7,120 nt of DNA from Chromatiales bacterium. Its GTDB lineage: Bacteria; Pseudomonadota; Gammaproteobacteria; SZUA-152. The notes below the pieces were generated by a model that saw only the letters and a list, made by a program, of their open reading frames with translations, made no database searches and was not told the origin of the DNA. The stretch is from positions 1 through 7,120 of the forward strand of contig JALTPW010000938.1 in assembly GCA_026999335.1 (NCBI GenBank), written 5' to 3'. The position numbers and the translations under genes are program-made. This document shows positions 1 to 6,377 of this stretch, piece by piece (position 1 is the stretch's first letter; the number at the start of each line of letters is the position of its first letter).

Positions 1-1627
1 AAGACAAAGTCATGAAACCCAGCGCCTCGGCCGCCGCCAGTTGGCTCTCGTGGATGGTGAAGATATTGATCACGCCATCCGCGCCACCACAGACCTGGAG
101 ATAGTCCTTGCCGTCGGTGTCTTCCCAGTACTTGGCTACGTCGATACCCGCATCCGTGAGGATTTTCTCCATCTCCTCAACAGGGGTTCCGCTATCAACG
201 ACACACTGCAGTGAACCCTTGTAACGGTAAACATCCACCGGGGGACTGTCGCCGCAGGATTCCCAAGCATCCACAGTCCAGTCAGCCACCACCAGCGATC
301 CCTCTAGGGTTTTCACCTGTCCGATGTGGAGCAGCGTTGCGGTGTCACGGGCGTATACGGCAAAGAGAAAGGGGGACTGATCAGGGGGATAAAAACAAGG
401 TGTAAAAGACCAGTCTTCCGAAGCGATAACGCCAGCATTGAAATCTTCATCCCCACTCGGGATGAGATCCCACGGCTCATCCCAAGTCGCAGTATGCACC
501 GTCGCCGTCGTTGTGGCGGCACTCAAACCCGCATCACCGACCTGTAGCTCGATGGATTGGTGTAGGGGTTCCAGGTAGAGAAATCCAGCACCATTGACCG
601 GCGTGAAATCGGCTTGTTCCTCGCTCTGGGCGACACCCAGATCGGGCAGATCATCGTCAATCAATGTCCGTTGCAGGGAAAACACCGGCAGGTTGAGGCT
701 GGCCTGCATCGGCGTCAAGCCCTCGCTGAACTGGCGCCAGAAGCCGGTATCCAGGCGGCCGCGAACCGTGTCGAAGGCGCCGGCCGCCGGGCTGATCACC
801 AGCAGCGATAGGCCGTCCCCGGCGAGCGGCACGGCCACCGCCCGGTAATCCTCGCCCTCGGCCACCGACAGCTCGCCGCTGATACGCAGCATGTCCACCC
901 GGCGTTGTTCCTCGTGCTCGCCAAAGCGGCCTTCAAACAGTTCGCGCGTCAAGTCGTCCGGCCAGGCGGCTTGCAGCCGGGAGGTCTGGGCGAGGATCAG
1001 GCGGCTACGATTACCGATGTCCCCCAGGGTTAGGCGGTCATCCAGCGCACCCTCGACGGTGCTACGTGCCGAAATGAAATCACCACGAAAATCCAGCCCG
1101 GCCGCCTCGGGGCCGAACAGCTCGGCCTGGGCCTGGAGATAGTCATGGCGGAAGCGGTAGTCTTTCTGTCCCCACAGCCAACGCTGGCGTTCGACGCTGT
1201 CGAGCGCGTCGATCCGCTGTTCCCACAGGCTGAGGCCGGCCAGGGTCTCGGCCCTGGCCGAATCCCCCAATGACGACCAGCCACCGGCCGTGGCGATGGC
1301 CTGCAGGGTCTCGCCAGTGGCGCCAATGGCAAGGCCGGCCAGGAGCTGCTGCATATCAAAGGGGGCAGTGAGGGTGTTACCGCTACCCGCACGTGTACGG
1401 AAGTCGTCGAAGGCAAAGGCCTGATGCACTGGCGCCGGATCGATGGCGGCAGCGGCCACCAACGCCTCGGGCGAGGTGCGCCGATCATCACCCGGGTAGG
1501 ATTCGATGGAGACCTTGCCATCGTCGACATCGACCGGTGTGGCGGTCTCCTCGGCACAGGCGGTGAGCAGCATGGCCAACATAATAAAAAACCACACAGG
1601 TACCACTGTTCGTAAAATCCAATCCAT
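1..1627 (-). CDS. Serpin-fold lipoprotein with extra C-terminal domain (3' end cut by window)
   Basis: Reading the minus strand from the ATG at 1625-1627 gives 542 codons without a stop to the left edge, so the C-terminus is missing. Residues 1-24 form a lipoprotein signal ending in the lipobox LTAC (lipidated Cys24; Ala25 suggests outer-membrane sorting by the E. coli rule). Residues ~70-440 follow the serpin order: a helix-B-like stretch (TAPFDMQQLLAGLAIGATGE, ~86-106), Trp222 at the breach position, the s2B-s3B-type VPLAGDGLSLLVISP (266-280), s6A-like LNLPVFSL (311-318), LGV (330-332), a hinge-like GDAGLSAATTTAT (364-376) and s5B-like PFLFAVYARD (419-428). Known serpins trap proteases with the loop after the hinge. 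Here the hinge has Leu at the P14-equivalent position, where inhibitors usually have Thr/Ser, and the loop is about twice the usual length, so inhibitory activity is uncertain. A separate domain follows from ~455. Fold assignment is confident; function is inferred. Confidence 0.83.
   Translation of the reverse strand, partial: MDWILRTVVPVWFFIMLAMLLTACAEETATPVDVDDGKVSIESYPGDDRRTSPEALVAAAAIDPAPVHQAFAFDDFRTRAGSGNTLTAPFDMQQLLAGLAIGATGETLQAIATAGGWSSLGDSARAETLAGLSLWEQRIDALDSVERQRWLWGQKDYRFRHDYLQAQAELFGPEAAGLDFRGDFISARSTVEGALDDRLTLGDIGNRSRLILAQTSRLQAAWPDDLTRELFEGRFGEHEEQRRVDMLRISGELSVAEGEDYRAVAVPLAGDGLSLLVISPAAGAFDTVRGRLDTGFWRQFSEGLTPMQASLNLPVFSLQRTLIDDDLPDLGVAQSEEQADFTPVNGAGFLYLEPLHQSIELQVGDAGLSAATTTATVHTATWDEPWDLIPSGDEDFNAGVIASEDWSFTPCFYPPDQSPFLFAVYARDTATLLHIGQVKTLEGSLVVADWTVDAWESCGDSPPVDVYRYKGSLQCVVDSGTPVEEMEKILTDAGIDVAKYWEDTDGKDYLQVCGGADGVINIFTIHESQLAAAEALGFMTLS
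308..535 (-). other. Reactive-centre-loop region of the serpin-like protein (long, acidic)
   Basis: This stretch encodes residues ~365-440, from the hinge to the end of the serpin core. In alpha-1-antitrypsin roughly 28 residues separate the P17 glutamate from the s5B Pro-Phe pair. Here about 55 residues separate the equivalent Asp365 and Pro419-Phe420. The inserted part is rich in Asp/Glu (383, 384, 387, 393-395, 404, 405) and has Trp at 382, 386 and 406. The alignment was made by eye, so boundaries are good to a few residues, and the scissile bond cannot be predicted. Confidence 0.6.
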
Positions 1628-1654
1628 CTCCCGCCCCCGTAACCCTTTGATCCT

Positions 1655-1660
1655 TTTATA
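1655..1660 (-). promoter_or_regulatory. Possible -10 box for the serpin-like gene
   Basis: The minus strand reads TATAAA here, 27 bases before the ATG at 1627, a position suited to a sigma-70 -10 element with a short leader. I see no convincing -35 hexamer 16-18 bases further upstream, so this is a weak call. The start itself is preceded by a purine-rich GGGGGCGGGAG tract rather than a well-spaced Shine-Dalgarno. Confidence 0.25.
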
Positions 1661-1744
1661 GACGAACTAAACTTACCACAGGGAGCCATGTCACGTAAAA
1701 ACCGCCACGCCGGCGGTAAGATTTCCAGGCACTGGCCCCTACAT

Positions 1745-1801
1745 GCTTGCAATCCCTTTCCCTCAGGCTTACAAAGGGATTCAAGCCCTTGTCTCAAGGA
1801 G
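1745..1801 (+). promoter_or_regulatory. Structured leader able to sequester the Shine-Dalgarno of the exporter operon
   Basis: Four complementary segments lie just before the adaptor gene. Segment 1 (1745-1759, GCTTG-c-AATCCCTTT) pairs with segment 2 (1773-1785) over 14 bp with one bulged base and a 13-base loop. Segment 2 (AAGGG, 1774-1778) can instead pair with segment 3 (CCCTT, 1786-1790), extendable by AC/GT across a bulge. Segment 3 (CCTTG, 1787-1791) can also pair with segment 4 (CAAGG, 1795-1799), which covers most of the Shine-Dalgarno AAGGAG at 1796-1801. Pairing 1:2 would therefore leave 3:4 free to form and hide the ribosome site, while 2:3 would expose it. All complementarity is seen directly; regulatory use is inferred. 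The 1:2 stem could alternatively be a protein-binding operator. Confidence 0.45.
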
Positions 1802-1808
1802 CAATCGT

Positions 1809-2972
1809 ATGACCCATCACCTACGGCGTCTCATTATCATCGCGCTCCTGCTCGCCATCGGCGCCGGGCTGGGCTGGTACTGGTCACAGCCGAAACCGGT
1901 GGTGGTGCGCCTGCAAACGGTGGAACGTGGCGACGTGCAGTCCAGCGTCGCCAATACCCGCGCCGGCACCGTCAAGGCCTGTCGCCGTTCACGTATCACG
2001 CCGGCCATCGGCGGCCTGATCACCCATCTACCGGCCAAGGACGGCGCGACGGTGAAAAAGGGCGACCTGCTGCTGGGGCTGTGGAATCACGACCTGGTCG
2101 CCCAGGTGGAACTGGCCAGGCGCGAGGCCGAGGCCAACCGCGCCCGTGCCACCGAGGCCTGCGTGGTGGCCGACGTGGCCAAGCGCGAGGCCGACCGCAT
2201 GGTGCGCCTGCGTAAGCAAAACATCGCCTCCGAAGAAACCACCGAGCGCGCCGTGGGCGAGGCCAAGGCCAAGGCGGCCGCCTGTCAGGCGGCGAAGACG
2301 GCCAATCTGGTCGCCGAGGCACGCATTAAAGTCGCCGGCGAAAACCTCGAACGCACCCTGATGCACGCCCCCTTCGACGGCACCATCGCCGAGGTCAACG
2401 GCGAATTGGGCGAATACGTCACCCCTTCACCACCGGGCATCGCCACCCTGCCGGTGGTGGATCTCATCGACACCACCTGTCTGACCATTTCCGCTCCCAT
2501 CGACGAAGTCGACGCCCCCGCCGTGAAACCGGGCCTGAGTGCGCGCATCAGCCTCGATGCCTTCCCCGACGAGACCTTCGACGGCCGTGTGCGACGTATC
2601 GCCCCCTATGTGCTGGAGATCGAAAAACAGGCACGCACCGTGGACATCGAGGCCGATTTCATCAACTCCGCCGACACCACGCGACTACTACCCGGCTACA
2701 GCGCCGACGTGGAAATCATCCTGCAAACGCGCGAGAACGTCCTGTACATCCCCACCGAGGCCCTGCTGGAAAGTCAGCGAGTGCTGGTCTACGACCCGGA
2801 CAGCGAAACCCTGCAATCACGCCCGGTGGAGACCGGCCTGTCCAACTGGAAATTGACGGAGGTCACCGCAGGCCTGGAGGAAGGTGAGCAGGTAGTACTG
2901 TCGGTGGATCGCAAGGGCGTGGAGCCCGGTGCACTGGCGACACCGGAAAATACCGCCGGGCAGGCCGGATGA
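1809..2972 (+). CDS. MacA/HlyD-type periplasmic adaptor (membrane fusion protein)
   Basis: A 387-residue protein bridging an inner-membrane ABC pump to an outer-membrane channel. The ATG at 1809 is chosen because AAGGAG lies at 1796-1801, 7 bases upstream; an in-frame ATG at 1743 would lie inside the leader and lacks a comparable site. Residues ~8-24 form a single N-terminal membrane anchor. Two half-lipoyl motifs (~68-92, GGLITHLPAKDGATVKKGD; ~185-204, MHAPFDGTIAEVNGELGEYV) flank an Ala/Glu/Arg-rich alpha-hairpin (~95-183), followed by beta-barrel (~223-305) and membrane-proximal (~308-387) parts. Arg130, Leu134 and Ser141 fit the R-x3-L-x6-S motif by which AcrA/MacA-type adaptors dock on TolC. 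Cys118 and Cys159 sit symmetrically about the hairpin tip; Cys58 and Cys224 lie outside it. The stop overlaps the ATPase start (ATGA), implying translational coupling. Substrate unknown. Confidence 0.93.
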   Translation: MTHHLRRLIIIALLLAIGAGLGWYWSQPKPVVVRLQTVERGDVQSSVANTRAGTVKACRRSRITPAIGGLITHLPAKDGATVKKGDLLLGLWNHDLVAQVELARREAEANRARATEACVVADVAKREADRMVRLRKQNIASEETTERAVGEAKAKAAACQAAKTANLVAEARIKVAGENLERTLMHAPFDGTIAEVNGELGEYVTPSPPGIATLPVVDLIDTTCLTISAPIDEVDAPAVKPGLSARISLDAFPDETFDGRVRRIAPYVLEIEKQARTVDIEADFINSADTTRLLPGYSADVEIILQTRENVLYIPTEALLESQRVLVYDPDSETLQSRPVETGLSNWKLTEVTAGLEEGEQVVLSVDRKGVEPGALATPENTAGQAG

Positions 2973-3646
2973 TCACCCTGGAAAATATCCAACGCATCTT
3001 CCTGGTGGGCGACCAGAAGGTGCACGCCCTGCGTGATATCAACCTGCACATTAACGCCGGTGAATACCTGTCCATCATGGGGCCGTCCGGTTCCGGCAAG
3101 TCCACCCTGCTCAATCTGCTCGGCCTGCTCGACCGCCCCGATGCCGGCCGCTATCGGCTCGACGGGCAGGACGTCACCACCCTCAGTGACAAACAGCAGG
3201 CCCGCCTGCGTCGCGAGCGCATCGGCTTCGTGTTCCAGTTCTTCCACTTGGTACCACGCCTGACGGCGGCGCAAAATATTGAGCTGCCCATGATGCTGGC
3301 GGGCCAGCCCGTGGACGAACGTCAGCTGTGTGTACAGCAGGCCCTGAAGGACATGGGCATTACCGACCGCGCCGACCATCGCCCGGATCAGCTCTCCGGT
3401 GGCCAGCGCCAGCGCGTCGCCATTGCCCGCGCCACGGTGATGCAACCCGGGCTGCTGTTGGCCGACGAGCCCACTGGTAACCTCGACCGGGCCTCCGGCA
3501 AGGACGTGGTGGATATCCTTGAAACACTGCAACGGCGCGGCATCACCCTCATCATCGTCACCCACGACCCGGCGCTGGGCGAACGCGCACAGCGGCGTTT
3601 GCACATGGTGGACGGCACCATCGTCAACGATACCGCCAAGCCGTGA
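2969..3646 (+). CDS. ABC transporter ATPase, MacB/LolD family
   Basis: A complete 225-residue cytoplasmic nucleotide-binding subunit that powers the two downstream permeases. All ABC motifs are intact: Walker A GPSGSGKST (38-46), Q-loop Gln90 in the VFQFFHL context typical of the LolD/MacB group, signature LSGGQ (142-146) followed by RQRVAIA, Walker B LLLADE with catalytic Glu167, D-loop NLD (171-173) and switch His199. The length fits a stand-alone LolD-type ATPase; in E. coli MacB this domain is fused to its permease. The start ATG overlaps the adaptor stop by 4 bases and the stop overlaps the next start (GTGA), so it is tightly co-translated. The family transports lipoproteins, peptides or macrolides. 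The substrate cannot be read from the ATPase. Confidence 0.96.
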   Translation: MITLENIQRIFLVGDQKVHALRDINLHINAGEYLSIMGPSGSGKSTLLNLLGLLDRPDAGRYRLDGQDVTTLSDKQQARLRRERIGFVFQFFHLVPRLTAAQNIELPMMLAGQPVDERQLCVQQALKDMGITDRADHRPDQLSGGQRQRVAIARATVMQPGLLLADEPTGNLDRASGKDVVDILETLQRRGITLIIVTHDPALGERAQRRLHMVDGTIVNDTAKP

Positions 3647-4851
3647 AAACCACCGATATCGTCCGCTATGCACTGGGTTCGCTCAACGGCGCACGCAGCC
3701 GCACGGCCTTGATGCTGCTGGCCATGTCCATCGGCGTGGCCTCGGTGCTGGTGCTCACCTCGCTGGGTGAGGCGGCGCGACGCTATGTGTCGGGCGAGTT
3801 CGCCTCATTGGGTACCAATCTGATAATCGTCCTGCCGGGCCGCACGGAAACGGCCGGCAGCGAGCCATCGATGCTGATCGGCGATACGCCGCGGGCACTG
3901 ACTCTCGGCGACGCCCAAGCACTGCTGCGCTCGTCACTGATACAGCGTGTCGCACCGCTCAATATCGGCTCGGCACCGGTATCTTACGGCGGGCTGGAAC
4001 GCGACATCCCCATCTGGGGCTCCACCGCGGAGCTGCTGGAAATACGCCACTGGGAAATGGGCCTGGGCCGCTTTCTGCCCAAGGCCGAGTGGGATCGTGC
4101 CAGCCCGGTGTGTGTGTTGGGGCAAAAAGTGCGTAAGGAACTGTTCGGCAACCAGCCGGTGCTGGGCGAATGGGTGCGCATCGGCGACCGGCGCTTCCGT
4201 GTCATCGGCATCCTGGAATCGGCGGGCGAGTCCCTCGGCGTCGCCGTGGAAGACATGGTCATTGTGCCGGTCGCCTCGATCCAAAGACTGTTCAATACCT
4301 CGTCACTGTTTCGTATTCTGGTGGAGGCGCGCTCGCGCGAGGCCATCCCCCGTGTCATCGAACACATCACCCGCACCATCCGTGAGCGCCATCAGGGCGA
4401 AGAAGACATCACCGTCATTACCCAAGATGCGGTACTGGCCACCTTCGACAACATCCTCCAGGCACTGACCCTGACCGTGGCGGGTATTGCCGCCATCAGT
4501 CTTGGCGTGGCGGGCATCCTGATCATGAACGTAATGCTAGTGGCGGTGGCGCAGCGAACCACCGAGATCGGTCTGCTCAAGGCTCTGGGTGCCCCGGGAC
4601 AACAAATCGTCAACCTGTTTCTCGCCGAAGCGGCCCTGCTATCCCTGCTCGGTGCGGGATTGGGCGTGGTGATCGGCCTGGCCGGCAACGGGCTGATCGG
4701 CTATTTCTACCCAGACCTGTCCATGGGCACGCCCCTGTGGGCCTTTGCCGCCGCCATCGGCGTGGCGTTGGGTACCGGCCTGTTGTTTTCACTGCTGCCG
4801 GCACGGCGCGCGGCGAAGCTGGATCCGGTGCAGGCCCTGGCAAGGCGGTGA
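3643..4851 (+). CDS. ABC transporter permease 1, MacB/FtsX family
   Basis: A 402-residue inner-membrane permease with the MacB topology: one helix (~21-41), a large periplasmic domain of the MacB_PCD type (~45-270), then three helices (~274-302, ~322-356, ~364-386). The cytoplasmic stretch between the second and third helices, RTTEIGLLKALGA (305-317), is the conserved FtsX-family segment expected to contact the ATPase. The C-terminus has the typical LPARRAAKLDPVQAL. The start is a GTG at 3643 overlapping the ATPase stop; no strong Shine-Dalgarno is visible, so initiation probably depends on coupling. The N-terminal ATPase of E. coli MacB is absent and supplied by the preceding gene. The neighbouring permease is a homologue, so a heterodimer is likely (inference). 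Confidence 0.94.
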   Translation: MKTTDIVRYALGSLNGARSRTALMLLAMSIGVASVLVLTSLGEAARRYVSGEFASLGTNLIIVLPGRTETAGSEPSMLIGDTPRALTLGDAQALLRSSLIQRVAPLNIGSAPVSYGGLERDIPIWGSTAELLEIRHWEMGLGRFLPKAEWDRASPVCVLGQKVRKELFGNQPVLGEWVRIGDRRFRVIGILESAGESLGVAVEDMVIVPVASIQRLFNTSSLFRILVEARSREAIPRVIEHITRTIRERHQGEEDITVITQDAVLATFDNILQALTLTVAGIAAISLGVAGILIMNVMLVAVAQRTTEIGLLKALGAPGQQIVNLFLAEAALLSLLGAGLGVVIGLAGNGLIGYFYPDLSMGTPLWAFAAAIGVALGTGLLFSLLPARRAAKLDPVQALARR

Positions 4852-4862
4852 CAACGATGCCT

Positions 4863-5042
4863 TGCCATTCCCAGCGGAGCGGGCCATGCCCGCGATGGAT
4901 CACGGTACTAAAGGGCAAACGCCAAAGCACAGCGATGCAAGAATGGCGAAGAAACAACAGGGGAATCTTTCTGTGCCTTTACGCCTTTGCGTTGCTCACC
5001 GAGCGCTGCTTCATCGCGGGCATGGCCCGCTCCAATGCCATT
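4863..5042. repeat. REP-pair / MITE-like inverted-repeat element between the permease genes
   Basis: A perfect 22-bp inverted repeat occupies 4876-4897 and 5012-5033. Each arm is itself a hairpin (GCGGGC-CAT-GCCCGC, 4879-4893 on the left), the form expected of REP palindromes mobilised by RAYT transposases. A second, imperfect pair of inner arms lies at 4915-4932 and 4971-4990, so the whole 158 bp can fold on itself. The heptamer TGCCATT flanks the element on both sides (4863-4869 and 5036-5042) and could be a target-site duplication. Excising one copy plus the element would leave about 33 bp between the two permease genes, a normal operon gap. The arm resembles, from memory, REP sequences in Pseudomonas and relatives. 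No transposase is encoded. Confidence 0.75.
4967..4995 (-). repeat. Purine-rich CGCAAAGG-type repeat tract inside the REP-pair element
   Basis: The plus strand has two tandem near-identical 8-mers, GCCTTTAC (4975-4982) and GCCTTTGC (4983-4990), inside CTTTCTGTGC...GTTGC. Read on the minus strand this gives GCAACGCAAAGGCGTAAAGG followed by CACAGAAAG, similar in style to the CGCAAAGGCGCAAAG tracts I recall from intergenic regions of many bacteria. It forms the right inner arm of the element. The function of such tracts is unknown to me. Confidence 0.4.
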
Positions 5043-5057
5043 GCGGAGAGGTAAAAC

Positions 5058-6257
5058 ATGCTCATCCGTGACCTCGCCCGCCTCTCTTTTTCCTCCATCG
5101 TCGCCCACCGTCTGCGCAGCCTGCTCACGGTGTTGGGCATCGGCGTCGGTATTGGCGCGGTGGTTTTGCTCACCTCCATCGGCGAAGGCATCCACAAGTT
5201 TGTGCTCAGCGAGTTCACCCAATTTGGCACCACCCTGATTGGCATCAACCCGGGCAAGGCCACCACCTTCGGTACCTCGCTGGGCATCATGGGTACGGTG
5301 CGACCACTGAGCATCGACGACGCCGAGGCCCTGCGGCGAGTGCCGCATACCCGCGCCGTGGTGGCCGCCACCCAGGGTAATGCCGAGGTCAAGGCCGGTG
5401 CAAAAACCCGCCGCACCACCGTCTATGGCATGGGTGCGGACATGCCCGAAGCCTTTTCCATGAAGGTGCAACTGGGCCAGTTCCTGCCCCACGACGACCC
5501 ACGCTCACCACGTGCCTTTGCGGTACTGGGCAGCAAACTGAAAACAGAGCTGTTCGGCACGGAAAACCCGCTGGGCAAAAAAATCCGTATCGGTGGCGAC
5601 CGCTACCGGGTCATCGGAGTTATGGAGAGCAAGGGCCAGGTGCTGGGCATGGATCTGGATGACACGGTTTACATTCCCGCCGCGCGCGCGCTGGACATGT
5701 TCAACCGCACTAGCCTGATGGAAGTGGATCTGCTCTACGAGGAAGGCGCGGACGTGGATGAAGTGGTCGCCAGTATCAAGCGCATCCTCATCAGCCGTCA
5801 CGGCCGCGAAGACTTCACCATCACCACCCAACAGCAAATGATGGACGTACTGGGTAACGTGCTGAACGTGCTGACCTTTGCCGTCGGCGCCCTGGGCAGT
5901 ATTTCTCTGCTGGTGGGCGGCATCGGCATTCTCACTATCATGACCATCGCAGTAAAGGAGCGCACCAGCGAGATCGGTCTGCTGCGCGCTTTGGGCGCGG
6001 AACGCGGGCAGATCCTGTTACTGTTTCTCGGCGAGGCGGCGGTGCTGGCCGCCATCGGCGGCATCGCCGGGCTGATCCTCGGTGTCGGTGGCGCACAACT
6101 GCTGACCCTCGCCCTGCCCGCCCTGCCGGTGCACACGCCGTGGCTCTACGTGCTGGCGGCAGAGATGGTAGCGATCCTCATCGGTTTCGCCGCTGGCGTG
6201 CTGCCCGCACGGCGGGCGGCAGCGATGGATCCGGTGGAGGCCCTGCGGACGGAGTAG
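5058..6257 (+). CDS. ABC transporter permease 2, MacB/FtsX family
   Basis: A 399-residue paralogue of the preceding permease with the same layout: first helix ~22-42, periplasmic MacB_PCD-type domain ~45-268, then helices ~271-297, ~319-351 and ~362-382. The segment ERTSEIGLLRALGA (301-314) and the C-terminal LPARRAAAMDPVEAL match the FtsX-family pattern. The ATG at 5058 has a GAGAGG-type Shine-Dalgarno around 5046-5051, six bases upstream, so unlike permease 1 this gene can initiate on its own. It lies 206 bp after permease 1 because of the inserted inverted-repeat element. It presumably completes a heterodimeric membrane part served by the single upstream ATPase, as LolC and LolE do with LolD. 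Substrate unknown. Confidence 0.95.
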   Translation: MLIRDLARLSFSSIVAHRLRSLLTVLGIGVGIGAVVLLTSIGEGIHKFVLSEFTQFGTTLIGINPGKATTFGTSLGIMGTVRPLSIDDAEALRRVPHTRAVVAATQGNAEVKAGAKTRRTTVYGMGADMPEAFSMKVQLGQFLPHDDPRSPRAFAVLGSKLKTELFGTENPLGKKIRIGGDRYRVIGVMESKGQVLGMDLDDTVYIPAARALDMFNRTSLMEVDLLYEEGADVDEVVASIKRILISRHGREDFTITTQQQMMDVLGNVLNVLTFAVGALGSISLLVGGIGILTIMTIAVKERTSEIGLLRALGAERGQILLLFLGEAAVLAAIGGIAGLILGVGGAQLLTLALPALPVHTPWLYVLAAEMVAILIGFAAGVLPARRAAAMDPVEALRTE

Positions 6258-6290
6258 TCGATTGGGGTGAACGTCTTTCATGAAGCCCAA

Positions 6291-6331
6291 CGGAATCCGG
6301 CAAACGATTGCATTGAAGCTCCCGGATTCCG
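6291..6331. repeat. 10-bp perfect inverted repeat after the exporter operon
   Basis: CGGAATCCGG (6291-6300) and CCGGATTCCG (6322-6331) are exact reverse complements separated by 21 bases, starting 34 bases after the last operon stop. No T-tract follows, so it is not a standard intrinsic terminator. The words resemble GGAATCCGGG/CCCGGATTCC repeats I recall as dispersed intergenic elements in gammaproteobacteria. It could also act as a 3'-end RNA stem. Confidence 0.5.
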
Positions 6332-6377
6332 CTGTCCTTCGGCAACTAAACTACCACCGACTAAAGTAGGTGGGTTA

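Noticed and set aside
1030..1797. 255-codon minus-strand ORF covering the N-terminal half of the serpin-like gene
   Set aside because: It is a shifted frame of the serpin-like gene, with Arg/Pro/Ser-rich low-complexity translation and no domain sense. The true frame gives the lipobox and serpin motifs.
1743..1808. Upstream in-frame ATG adding 22 residues to the adaptor
   Set aside because: The ATG at 1809 has a well-spaced AAGGAG and directly precedes a basic stretch and membrane anchor. The extra residues fall in the hairpin leader.
1688..2215. Plus-strand ORF with a GGGAG just before its ATG, overlapping the leader and the adaptor gene
   Set aside because: It runs out of frame through the adaptor coding region and becomes Arg/Gly/Pro-rich. 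The Shine-Dalgarno is only about 2 bases from the ATG. A short translated leader cannot be fully excluded, but nothing supports it.
4876..5033. CRISPR-like repeat arrangement
   Set aside because: There are only two copies of the arm, in opposite orientation, with no regularly spaced direct repeats or cas genes.
4737..5071. Overlapping plus-strand ORFs of 105 and 108 codons across the end of permease 1 and the REP element
   Set aside because: They are translations of the permease end in wrong frames running into inverted-repeat DNA, with no recognisable protein features.
4908..5492. 194-codon minus-strand ORF opposite the start of permease 2
   Set aside because: It is His/Gly/Ala-rich antisense shadow typical of GC-rich genes. 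The opposite strand encodes a clear FtsX-family permease with a good Shine-Dalgarno.
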